Shown here in pieces: positions 45,801 through 56,380 of a stretch of 64,000 bases of DNA. Location of the stretch: the NCBI GenBank assembly GCA_963930775.1, contig OZ005689.1, positions 18,313,775-18,377,774 of the forward strand, in the 5' to 3' direction. The notes beneath the pieces are model-generated. The model made no database searches, had not been told where the DNA came from, and saw only the letters and a list, made by a program, of their open reading frames with translations. Made by a program: the position numbers and the translations under genes. The DNA comes from Cliona cf. orientalis (lineage: Eukaryota > Porifera > Demospongiae > Clionaida > Clionaidae). The stretch's first letter is position 1. Each line of letters starts with the position of its first letter.

Positions 45801-47718
45801 CATCAGCCATTTGGTGATGATTGTTCTCTGCCTGGCACTGCTGTGTGCACTACAATTACTAGTGACATATGCACTACCGTTAGTCAGTCACCTATTCAAA
45901 CTTGTACTAGTTTGGTAAGTCATCAGTATGCTTCATCAGCAGTCAGATTAACCAACCAGACTCAGAGTGCTACATGTTCATCGAGTTTTGATAGTAACCT
46001 CTCCGTAGCTATTAGTGACTTCAGTGGATCAGTCATTACACCGATAGAAGTGTTAAAGGCCATTTGGAAAAAAGCATCTGACCTCTTGCAGGAACCCAAT
46101 TCTCTTTCACTTGCTCCTGGACAAGGTGACAATGCTCGTATGGTCAGAAGTTACTCGGGATCCCGTCCTCACTTAGTCATACGTAAAAGAAATGGGCAGT
46201 ATGCCTGTGATGACAAATGTCCCAATTGGAGATCACTCGGCATTTGTGCTCATTCTGTTGCTGCAGCTGAAGACAATCATGAGCTACTACTCTTTGTCAG
46301 ATGGTTTACAAAAGCTCAGAAAGTCCCCAATATCACCAAACTGGCGACCACAGAAATGCCTGCTGGCCGTGGTCGTAAAGGATCAAGAGCTCCTCCCAAG
46401 AAACGACCAAAAGTGCAGCCCGAGTCAAGAGTTCCTTTCTCAGTGGTATCAGGAGCACAAGGCAAGTATGCATCAGGTGCCTTACCTCAGACCCAAGAGG
46501 CATTATCTTCAATTGATGGTGGATCTAGTAGTTTGCATACAGAGAGCAGTTCAACTACATCTAGTGGTACTGCAGCAGTAACATTGTCAATAGGAAGTGC
46601 AGTGGATACACCTGGAAACTTAATAATGACTACTGGACAGGTAAACATTCACTCACCAACAGAAGTCACCTATCATAACATGCCTGTTGTTCCTCCTCCT
46701 CCTCCTCTTATACGCTGTACATCTACATCGCCTGACTCCAGCCCTTTTACTCTGGCATTCATCACTGGGAATATTAGAGTTTGTCGCGGTTGTCGACAAA
46801 GGTATCCTAAGCCAGCTCTTGCTCCACTTAACTTGTGTGTGAGACATCAGGAATGGCAACAGTTTACAGCACCCTCAGGAGATCCTCAAACCCGATATGG
46901 GAATGTATATTACCATTGTAATATTCCCTGTATTCGAGCACGGTGGCCACAGTTTAACAGTTCAATGCTTCTTATTCCGCCCACAATGCATGCTTGTGCA
47001 AGTGCTTCCATCACACACGCAGTATTTATCTGAGCACATGCCAGGAAGGCTGTGACATTGCAAGGAATGCTCATTTTCTTCTAGTAAATAAGTTTTGGTG
47101 GGTTATTACCTTCTGTCTCATTTTTTTTGTTGTAGTAGTAATTTTACTATCATAAAGTTTTGATACAATTATAGTTTGCTATAGTTTAGCTACACCTTTG
47201 TGGCTACAATGACATTGTGTATTTTTGTTCCAGTCACTAATAAATGTGATTATTAATTTTTAGAAGTAATAGTGCTCTTACATTATAATAATAAAGTTAG
47301 TAGTATTCAGTTCTGATCTTATTCGCATATTATTATAAAACTTTTTGATGCATATGTTTTTTTTTCTGATGTTCATGGATATTGGATTCTAGTACTGCAG
47401 AGTAGCTATAGAGAGATCTCGATGCATCCACGAGTATGATGAAAGTGCACTTACTACAGCTGCCGTTTGCTATGTACAGTGGCCATGGACTGTATACGTC
47501 CAACCTGTATCCAAGAAGTGTAGCAACTGTTCAATATTAACTGCACGCGTGATACTACATTAGTATGCACACTGGTCTCGCGTGCCAGCCCCTCCCACGG
47601 AAAAGGAGGGGCTGGCGCCCATACATGCACATGTGCACGTAGAGCTATAGAAAGGTAAAGGGTTGTTGGCCGATTCCACCATTCCACCATTCCACCGTTC
47701 CATTGAATCTATACTCCC

Positions 47719-47727
47719 AACATAATA
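47719..47727. other. Target-site duplication of the MULE, right copy
   Basis: This aacataata matches 39042-39050. Its last seven bases (cataata) are also the start of the 9-bp cataatatg duplication of MITE A2, which landed two bases downstream. Confidence 0.9.
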
Positions 47728-47729
47728 TG

Positions 47730-48677
47730 TGGCCGTCTACGGGAAACCCGGCATATGGGATCTGCGCACTATTTGCGCAATGCGCGTTTTCAATACCTTA
47801 GGTCAAAAAATATCAAAGTCCAGTTTTTGTCACATTCATGTCAAAGAACCATTCTACTAACCTTTGCCGTCGTCCACGGAGGCTAACTGTCAGTTACAAA
47901 GGCGAAATACGCCTTCATTTTGACCTGCCTAGCCTGTACAGCTGCCGTACACGGAGCCCGTTGCAATGGGCACTAATTAGAATTCTCTACCTAGATACAG
48001 CTAGATTCATTGAACTACTGTACGTTTGCTCACCTTTTTAGCTTCTTGGGCATCAAAGAACAATCTGCTGTCGTTATCAACAATGAAATTCAACTCTTAC
48101 TCGATCTATATGTTCATTTCGAACGGCTTCACCCAGGTCCATTTACTTGATTTCCGGGTCACGCGTAGTATGCGGAAACGCCATACGCGTGCATAGCAAC
48201 GCCTTTAGACCGTAATGCACCTATCAATATACTGCCCCACTACCCCCCTCCCGGGCGCTATAGGGGGCAACACAGGGGGATTGACATAGAAAACCAAGCC
48301 CCAGACAGACATGCATGTATTCGATATTTGTCAAATCCCCTATCATTTCCCCACCCTGGAAGGGGGATAGAGTGGGGATTTGACAGACGAGGCTGGCCCT
48401 ACCTTACGGGAAGTTGACGAGTTCATTAGTCAAATCCCCACCTAGCCCCTATGGTGCCCGGGAGGGGGGTAGTGGGGCATTACATTGATAGGTGCATAAT
48501 TTCTCGATTATTGAGGGTGTGGCACGATCGCAAACAAAGCGCTGTATCTCCATAACAGAGCGCGCGATCGGTCTAAGACTTGAACGCAAGTTAGCTCTAT
48601 GGTAGAGCTTATCATAGATGCATCAAACTCAATTTTCACAAAAAATCCCATATGGCGGGTTTTCCCATAGACGATCA
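47730..48677. mobile_element. MITE family A, copy A2 (948 bp) with nested Tourist-like MITE
   Basis: The left end is tggccgtctacgggaaaccc and the minus-strand right end is tgatcgtctatgggaaaacc. The 9-mer cataatatg flanks both sides (47721-47729 and 48678-48686). It carries the family's cgtcgtccacggaggctaac and ttcattttgacctgcctag blocks and a damaged relic exon on the minus strand. Its extra length is due to a 281-bp insertion at 48216-48496. Confidence 0.9.
48216..48496. mobile_element. Tourist-like (Harbinger) MITE, 281 bp, with empty-site proof
   Basis: The left end tgcacctatcaatatactgc cccactacccccctcccggg is matched by the complementary right end, about 40 bp long. It is flanked by TAA on both sides. 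The sister copy A1 has the uninterrupted site (ccgtaatttctcg on the minus strand, near 42352-42364), so the 3-bp TAA duplication is proven by comparison. TWA-type 3-bp duplications mark PIF/Harbinger elements. Confidence 0.9.
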
Positions 48678-48699
48678 CATAATATGAGAAAATACGTTG

Positions 48700-51639
48700 A
48701 AAACGTGAAAGTTTTGGCTCAAACTACCCCTTGCTAGACTATTTGTCAAAAAATGCGCTACACAGAAAGTGCACACACTTTAAACTATTGCTTCTACAGA
48801 ACTCAGGGCTCATCTTACACTTTTAAGAATAGATTCCACTTCAGAAAACAATATTATGTGCATATGTGCATGTACACGTGTGAACATGCGTGTGTACCAC
48901 TATGATAGCTTACTATGTATGTGTTTGAGCAGTTTAAACTAGCAATTTCAAAAAATCATATCGTGCATGAAGTCAGCTTCTGGAATTCTGAGGCAGCTAC
49001 AATAGCACCAAAACAATTATGCACATCAAATTTTTAATTCATTAAGTAAGTTCATCAGTAGAACAGAGTTACTACTTGCATGTACTTGCTATATTTCAAG
49101 TTTGGAGTCAGTGAGTTATAGGCCTCTAAAGCAATCAATACATTATTGCTTTAGAGGCCTGTAGCTCCTTTATTATTGTGTGGCACAGAAAGTGTATGTA
49201 TGTATGTATGTATGTGTGGAATAATGTAAATTTTTGATACAATATGCCTACTTGTAGAGGCACCTATATCCAAGTATCTATGGTTGAGTACGCACAACCA
49301 CAAACCACTCATAGTAGCAATCTGTTGAGACAGGTTGAGTCCGTTTGGAGCTTGCTGCAGTGCCTAAGAAGCGAAATTAACGCAACTTACCAGCATTAGC
49401 TACCTTGCCTATTAATTATCGTATATATTCGAATACTAGTCATGGCTACTATTAATTTCAGCCTTGCTGGAATGCGGCTACTAATTGAGGGCGGCTTTTA
49501 TTAATTTGAAGCAACATCCCTTAGTGACATTGACGCAACAGACTCGATCTTCAGTACTGATTTTCGAATGTTTGACATAAATCATCAATAAAATTAATAA
49601 GCAGCAAACCAAGCCAAGGACGTTTTTTGCCATGTTTCTGCCCTAACTAACAATTATTGTTCATGGCTTGCGATCGTGGCCACGCCTACTTAATTGCGTT
49701 CACACATGTGCAGCTACTATTCAAGGGCGACTAATACTTCTTTTGCAGAGCTCCAAGTGCAACTACTATTCAAGGGTGGCTACTAACCGGGGTGTGGCTT
49801 TTATTCGAATAAATATGGTACATTATATTCATAGCATTGCTTATAGCAATTTTATAGGGTATATCATGGCAACATAATGCCATAAAGACTGAATGAAAAT
49901 CCTAGTATTTTCATTGCTAAAATACGATATACCATGAAAATCCCATCAAATTACCCATGGTTTCATGGATTAGAATTACATGGATTTTTCATAGCTAATT
50001 TCTTAGCTACAGGTATATGCAGGAGTAGATTAGACAGGTGTGTTGAACTACAGTACAAACATAATGATGGCGTAGACAAATTGTAATCAAGGCTGCTATG
50101 CACTACCGTATTTTCTCATTAGGCTTATAAGCACATATTCATTATTAAGCGCATGCGCATGCTATTTTGTTGGCCTAAGCACTAAACGCATGTTATGTGA
50201 CCATTGACCTCAATATCTGCACACTTGCTAGCTTGCCAGGGGTTCCAGCCTTTTCGAAGTAGTCGAAATCACGATGGCTACTGCAGATTCTTTCAGCAAT
50301 GAACACCATTTCAACCTGGGCGGAATATAGCAACGTAAACGATCAATCGATTGGCCACGCCCCTTAAATGATACCACGAACGCGTATGCATTCTTGATGT
50401 AGCTATTTTTTGTTAGGTGCATCTCACTATTAGCGCAGGTTTTCTTCCTGTGGAGATATAAGCACATGCACTTCCTCGAATAAGAGCCACCCTCGATTAG
50501 TAGCCGTACTTCAGCAAGGCTGAAATTAATAGTAGCCACATCATCAACACTAGGAACAGTACCATATTTCATGGGGTCACTTACTCATAAATACACCATT
50601 ATACCAGGAGTAAATTAGATAGGAGTGTTGAACTACATGCAAACACATTCTGGGAGGATGACGTAGATAGTACACGAGTAATTGAATCCATAGGCGTAGG
50701 AAGATACTACAGGTTGTAGGGGCAGAACACAGGGTTGCGCGCATAGTGCACATGAATTTTTTGACCACACCCACATTCTTTTCAAACCACGCCCATTTTT
50801 TGTACTATCGGGCCTGTAGCTTGCACCTAGGGATATACTTGATCTGCTATGACCATAATAACTAGAGCTCTATAGAGCGCATACCCCGCGCGCGCTGCAG
50901 CGTCGGATGTCAGAGCATATCAATGGTCAGAGAGCTCATGGATGCGAGCAGCCTGTTGACGACCTTTACCTACATATGGTGCCAGGTTGTGCGCATGAGC
51001 AGAGAGCACATAGTGGGCAGTGTCCATAGGCGTGGCCAACAAAATGCAGCATTTGCAACGCTCGTGGGCCTTGCCTAACGATTCGAAGCATACTGAAGCC
51101 AGTTTTTCGGCGATAGTGACGGATACATTGCATTTACGAGTCGCTCAGATGCCTAGATCTCCAGATCTGGCGATTTTTGTGCTAACAGACGACAACAACG
51201 ACAGACAAAACCGATTACATTACCCCTTGCGCATGCGCGCGGGGTAATGAGGTAGGATATGAGAAAGGGATTTTATCGCACATTTGCATATTCAAATATT
51301 TATATCTTGGGAACCATAGTAGCTATGAAGTTCAAACTTGGCATGAGTATATACTATTCTTACATCATCCTGCTACACTAAATACAAGTTGTGAGCCCCA
51401 AAAACGCCATTTTATGCCTTACTTTGGTGGCTCACCACTCAGGACAGGAGGCTTGCCGAGGTTTTTAACGTTGGATTTGTGGAGTAGAAGACCCACACTA
51501 TCTACAGATCAAGTAGGAAGCCTGTATTATGTGCACATGCGTAATTAGTATTCCCCATTTATCATAGAGTGCTTGGGCGTAAGACATTGCAAGAGTATAT
51601 CTTCCCCATACAAACATACAGGAAAACTTTAAAGGGGCG
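48700..51639. other. Non-coding stretch with MITE copies
   Basis: I see no gene I can support. It contains a perfect hairpin at about 49118-49165 (gcctctaaagcaat with its complement), a MITE at 49417-49820, and a related degenerate element at about 50104-50540 (fragment ggctgaaattaatagtagcc). A repeat at 50690-50830 is shared with 21785-21950. From about 50870 to 51250 ataccccgcgcgcgc pairs weakly with gcgcgcggggtaatg, possibly another MITE. Confidence 0.5.
49417..49820. mobile_element. 404-bp MITE with imperfect TIRs
   Basis: The left tatcgtatatattcgaatac is inverted at the right as ttattcgaataaatatggta. The interior repeats ggctactattaat, ggcggcttttatt and gcaactactattcaagggc motifs in both orientations. 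Confidence 0.55.
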
Positions 51640-52539
51640 TACTGTATAGCCGGAAATATTGGCAGGAATTAAATTTGGCGATTGAGCAAACTAATGCAGG
51701 AATATAAATTTGGCGGTTCGGTACAGGATCGCCATACATATATGTGACTGGATTTGGGAAAACCCTCTGTATGAGATTTTTTTTTCTAAAATTGAGTCCA
51801 ATGCATGGTTGATTAGGTCTACCATAGAGCTAACCCGCGTTCAAGTCTTAGGCCGATTGCGCGCTTCGTTGTCGAGATACAGCATTTTGTTTGCGATCAT
51901 GCCACACCCCCAATATTTGAGAAATTATGATCTAAAGGTATTGCCATATATAGTGGAAAGGGTAAAATATTTTACCCTTTCTACCATCTATGAAAGCGTA
52001 TGGCATTTCCGCATACTACGCGTGACCTGGAAATCAATTAAATGGCCCTGGGCGGGGCCGTCCAAAATGAACGTAAAGATCAAGTTTCGGTGTCCAAAAC
52101 AACTACCGATTGTTCGACGTCCAAGAAGCTTAAAAGGTGAGCTAACTTACAGTAGTTCAATGAATTTAGCTGTATCTAGATAGCCCTCTGGCGGAATTCT
52201 AATTAGCGCCCATAGCGACGGGCTCCGGGTATGGCACCTGTGCCGACTAGGTGGGTCAAAATGAAGGCATATTTGCCATCGTATAGCACGACTAGCCTCC
52301 GTAGACGACGGCAACAGTTAGAAGAAGGGTTATTCGACATGTATATGACAAAATCTGGCTTAGGTACTAAAAACGCACATTGCACTAATCACGCGCGGAT
52401 CCCATATTATGGAGGGTTTTCCCAAATCCCGTCACATATGTGAGTAGGAAATTTTGGCGGATTTTAATTTGGCGGTTGTAATATACATGTAGAGGAATGT
52501 GCCAAATTTAATTCCCGCCAAATTTTGGGCTATACTGTA
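51640..52539. mobile_element. MITE family B, copy B2, split by A3
   Basis: The left part (51640-51744) starts tactgtatagccggaaatat t. The right part (52435-52539) ends aaattttgggctatactgta. Together they align with the uninterrupted copy B1 at 41577-41765. The break falls in the tatatgcgagtagg-like centre. Confidence 0.85.
51745..52434. mobile_element. MITE family A, copy A3 (690 bp), nested in B2
   Basis: The left end is tgactggatttgggaaaacc and the minus-strand right end is tgacgggatttgggaaaacc. The flanking 8-mers catatatg (51737-51744) and catatgtg (52435-52442) differ at one position. A hairpin of about 37 bp (gaaagggtaaaatattttac cctttc) at about 51957-51983 is specific to this copy. 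The relic exon is badly mutated. Confidence 0.85.
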
Positions 52540-52647
52540 ACTTAAATTGTACATACAAGGTGTAAATCAAAATTGCTGAACATCAAATTTCTAGCTTTGA
52601 CCCATTCTGCAGGTATAAATTTTCTACTACTAACTAGTGTGTTATTT

Positions 52648-52666
52648 GGGGGGGGGGGGGGGGGGG
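52648..52666. repeat. G19 homopolymer
   Basis: An uninterrupted run of about 19 G; its length is likely unstable. It has quadruplex potential. Confidence 0.9.
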
Positions 52667-53488
52667 CTCATAACCACAATAACTACATCCCTAGTATAAT
52701 AGCAATTTACATGAACTTTCCTGAAAGATGCAATAATTATTATACTCCCAGTTAGGGTAACGAACCGTGTAATTGGGCACACACATGGATGAATAAAATT
52801 AATTATAGATATCAGTTCAGCATAATACTGTACAAGGAATCAGTTCACTTCATTCGCTCACTCCTTTATGTCTGTGCTGCATACATGTGCAGTCAACGAC
52901 CATTACCCTACCTACTACATACATACATACATACATACATATACATGTATTATATCACGAGTCCCAATCCACTAAAAAGAATTTGGCCACCCAATGATGA
53001 AATAGTGATGAAAATCATGATGAAACTTACGATGTAATTGCCGTGGGACTCAGAATTCGAACCTAGTGTAGAAAAGATCATGAACTATCGATGATATAAT
53101 ATGGCGATTCGCTCAGTTTGCTTACTTTAGCGAGCGAGCTCTCTGGGGGATTTCCCTAATTAGTCGGGCATATGGCAGGTTGAAGTCACGTCTGGGTCAA
53201 CTGGCTCAAGCCACGCGCCCCCAATATTATGCAATAAGGAGCATGCACAGTTTGTGTCCTAGGTCGATAATGGAGGCATACAGCAGTGCGGTGCAGTACT
53301 TTTCGTGACGGACGAGGGATATAGTCTAAGTTGTTCATTATAGCCCTAGTAGCAATTGAAACAGTAAAGGTATCGATATTGAATTGTGAAATTTGGAACA
53401 GATTCAGGTGAATATGGGAAATGGTTCTACATGCATATGGAAATATTTTGAAATTTGTCATCTGTTTACATTTCAAATTATGAAGCAT

Positions 53489-54115
53489 TTAACCCTTTAT
53501 ACGTGAGTGACTCATATAATATGCATCATTAAAACGATACACGCGAATGACGAATGACGCGTTTATGCATCATTGTGGCTCTTTGCTCGCTACGCGCGAA
53601 GGTACTCACTTATTGCAGCTGTCAGGGCTATCCTCGGTACCTGCTGTCTTACCCTCAAGTGTTTCTGTGGTCAATGTTAAGTGCACGTCCCACTGATAGG
53701 CGTACCAGACCGAACTATCACCGTACTTTTGGCAGTCACTCGCCCACCCAATTGAACCTACGAACCCACGAAGGCAAACAGTAAGTATAGCACTAGCGTT
53801 TCATTATTACACATCGCGATAGTAATTATCAATGAAATAAAACAATAACTAGAATGGCTGAGGCTCCATCTAAGGCTCTACTCACTGGAGAGGTGCTGGA
53901 TCTCTTAGATAGTGATATTGAAGAAGACTTGGATGATGGGATGGATGAAATGTTCTTTCCAAGCAGTGACGATCAGCTGGGGTTTGAAGCGGTGGAAATA
54001 GATAATGGAGAATGGTTAGTAAAATAATCCACACAACAACAATCAATTACCTTATCTTCACTCATGGGGTAGAGATGATAATGGAGATGAAGGCAGCTAG
54101 TGATGACGAGAGCAG
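53489..54115 (+). mobile_element. piggyBac element, 5' end fragment
   Basis: The target tetramer TTAA is at 53489-53492, followed by ccctttatacgtgag, a piggyBac-style CCC end. At 53854 an ATG opens an acidic frame (MAEAPSKALLTGEVLDLLDS, then DIEEDLDDGMDEMFFPSSDD) like the N-terminus of PGBD-type transposases. It ends near 54013 at a possible gttagt donor or at a nearby stop. A further acidic fragment (agatgataatggagatgaag) at about 54074 then meets a stop. The catalytic DDD domain and the right end are absent, so this is a truncated copy. Confidence 0.7.
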
Positions 54116-54509
54116 GTCTGGGAACAGCATAATAGTATAACATATTATAGTAGGGATGTCAGGGTGAAAATTAAATTTTCATTTTATTGTTATTTGCATG
54201 TACTAGAGCAGGTTGAGCTGATCACTCTGATATGCATATGACCTATGTCACTGTTGCAACTAGCCCACAACTCTGAGCAACCTCAATCAGTCATTCTCCT
54301 GAATGACTAATACAAAAAGTGGCACAATTACCTTAATGGAGTAATGAAGGCTCATTTTAGAAAGTCATCACCTGAGATCGGTTTAAGTCGGTGTTTGAGC
54401 CAGTTATAAACGACGAACAGTACTGCCTATGCCCCGCCTCTCTCTCCACCCCCTCTTGTTCCAATTATCAGAAAGCCAAATCAAATATTCTGACAATTTG
54501 AAATGCAGT

Positions 54510-54669
54510 ATGGCAGATAGTTCGCAGAAGGTTATAGCAGAGGTGCAACCAGGGTCGAAAAACATTCTGGTAAGTAAGTTAAACGAGTTTGTAGCCAGAG
54601 GTTAGCCCGTACCTTTGTATCCAATTATTCTGTGGTATGCCAGTGAGTGGGGCACATGTGTGGTTGGTT

Positions 54670-54726
<57 letters not shown>

Positions 54727-55300
54727 GAATACGATGTGAGAGTGAGCAGGTCTCTTGTCAGCTGTCCATAGGATACAAAAACATAATTATTTAAGTCACA
54801 TCACACTAGTCCGCTCTGCACTGCACACAATGTGTGTGTGTGCATGTGATGGGTGTGTGTGGGGGGGCAGGGGGAGAAAGAGAATTGCAAATCTTCATAC
54901 ATGTACATGTACAATGTATGTACTACTAAAGCTATACACTGACTGTGTATTGTGTCAGTGTGCACATACAATCCATGCCTGATCCCTGTACCACTGCCGT
55001 ACAACACTGAAATACATGTGCTTACTCTGAGGAACTTTGGCAGCTCCTTCTGCTCTTGGAGTTGTACGTTCCATGTCTTTGAGTCAGAGATCAACATTGG
55101 TTCCAAACTCAAGGGTTTTATGGGGGCCTTTTCATTTCCCATGTTGTCACTGTCATTAGCAATCTTGTCATCTCCAACCACCTCTTCCTGGAATAAACAT
55201 AGTTATTGGTAAAGATCATCAAAAGAGCATAAACTCAACATTGGGTATGCCAGTGAGTGGGGCACGTGTTGGTTGGTTGGTTGATTGGTGTGAGTGAGTG

Positions 55301-55335
<35 letters not shown>

Positions 55336-56101
55336 GTGTTATCCTTGTACCCAGGCTCTCTCGAGAGCAGGAGAGAGCCTAGGAACCACTGCATGTGCAT
55401 GTGCCAATCTTACCATGAAAACATGGTAGCCACAAAATCTATGTAAAACCTCCTCCTACAACAGGCCAGGAACCAGGGTAGGCTTGCTGCATTGTGTTGA
55501 AATGGTTCCGACTTACCCAAGTAATCAAGAGTGGCGTCTTTTGGATGTGTTAAGACTTTGAGCGCCCAGTTTTGTAGTTTAGGATTGACGTATTTAATGG
55601 TATAATATAACTAATTTACAGTGAAATTAGCGCATGTGCAAGCAGTGGTTACGAGAGAGCCTGGGTACGAGGCTAGTAAGTGTGTGTGTGTGTATGCATG
55701 CGTGCATGCGTGTCTGCATGCGCACATGCATGTGTGTGTGTACACGTGTGCTTATGTACATGCATGTGTGACAAATTGTGTGTATTGTAGAGGAATGAGA
55801 GGGGGGAATTGTTTGGTCTGACTCCTGTCTCTTCATAGAGTCACAAGTGTGATTTAACTACCTTTAATTGTATGAAGATAAACTAGAAGATCTAAGCATT
55901 TATTTATTTCATTTTCTACAGTATGTTGCTGAAAAAATTCACTGTGTATGATTAGCAGATGGTGAAATGAATGTTCTATTTGAATGTAAGGACTTTGATG
56001 GTCCAGAACATCTAGGGTCTACTATCATTGACTGTATAGCTAACAAGAAACTAGTAGAAGAGTACTTGAGCACTATGGAGTGTATTCCGCACTTTCACTG
56101 G
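54510..56101 (+). pseudogene. Two-exon gene of unknown function with one in-frame stop
   Basis: Exon 1 (54510-54569, ATG start, MADSSQKVIAEVQPG) ends at a consensus gtaagt donor. Exon 2 (55922-56101) begins after a polypyrimidine-ctacag acceptor in the same phase: YVAEKIHCV, TGA stop at 55949-55951, LADGEMNVLFECKDFDGPEH, then LGSTIIDCIANKKLVEEYL, ending at a gtacgt donor or reading on to a stop at 56162. The TGA is one change from an Arg codon. The 1.35-kb intron contains a (GT)n tract and repeats. It is tail-to-tail with the minus-strand pseudogene at 56381, as in the other two-gene elements here. I do not recognise the protein. Confidence 0.5.
54637..55330. repeat. Direct repeat pair with (GT)n tracts
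   Basis: The sequence ggtatgccagtgagtggggc acatgtgtggttggttgg at about 54637 recurs at 55243 with small changes. Each copy is followed by a (GT)n run (54672-54723, about 26 units, and about 55300-55322). This looks like a duplicated block or two insertions of the same simple-repeat-linked element. Confidence 0.8.
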
Positions 56102-56380
56102 GTACGTACTATGTCCATGGAGTCAACTGTAGGACTTTTCACTAAACTTGTAGATTCTGCCTGATTCATGTTAATGTATAATATATTTTTCTCTAAAACA
56201 AGTCAACCAGAGCACACATACTGAACATAACTAGTAGAGTATTACAAACATAAAAAAATAAAATTAATCTTCATCACTACCTAGTTCGAAGCAACACATA
56301 ATAATTATTATGTACTATTTGTACATGTGCATGTAACAATAATTAGTGCACTAACACTGAACATAAAATAAATTTAAGGA

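Larger units (their letters stand above)
39233..47033 (+). pseudogene. MULE transposase with SWIM zinc finger; three single-base frameshifts
   Basis: Exons agreeing in phase are 39233-39387, 39490-39635, 42050-42113, 42889-43268, and a last exon from 44048. The N-terminus is acidic and Ser-rich. The catalytic core has Asp in LTVDPTFSLG (44536), Asp in FGTDGELALHQ (44742) with LLCTIHARRNIK, and Glu in TNASESVNA (45151). A long Ser/Thr/Gln-rich linker follows. Near 46200 comes a SWIM-type finger (CDDKCPNWRSLGICAH), then a basic GRGRKGSRAPPKKRPK stretch and a Cys-rich CRGCRQRYPKP. Frameshifts: near 44559 (one base missing in a T run after LGA), near 44893 (one extra T in a T6 run) and near 45171 (one base missing before aaag). 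The stop is at 47031-47033. The intact product would be about 1,250 residues. All three lesions are single-base, at or beside short homopolymers, so sequencing error is an alternative to decay. Confidence 0.9.
39051..47718. mobile_element. Complete Mutator-like element (MULE), 8.67 kb
   Basis: The left end gggagtatagatttaatgga ac (39051-39072) is matched at the right by gttccattgaatctatactc cc (47697-47718), 21 of 22 positions. Both ends are followed inward by tandem ggaatggtgg units. A perfect 9-bp target duplication (aacataata) flanks the element, the hallmark length for MULEs. The one gene, on the plus strand, encodes a MULE-type transposase with a SWIM finger. Nested MITEs lie in introns 2 (41577-41765) and 3 (42182-42846), leaving the exons uncut. 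Confidence 0.95.

Noticed and set aside
45679-46859. Alternative-frame ORFs inside the MULE last exon
   Set aside because: The 617-codon frame with the SWIM finger accounts for this region.
51710-52183. 157-codon plus-strand frame
   Set aside because: It runs across the junction of MITE B2 and MITE A3 and is a product of the nested insertion.
54755-55836. Frames rich in Cys/His/Thr near the (GT)n tracts
   Set aside because: They are translations of simple repeats; the splice-supported exons at 54510 and 55922 are a better account.
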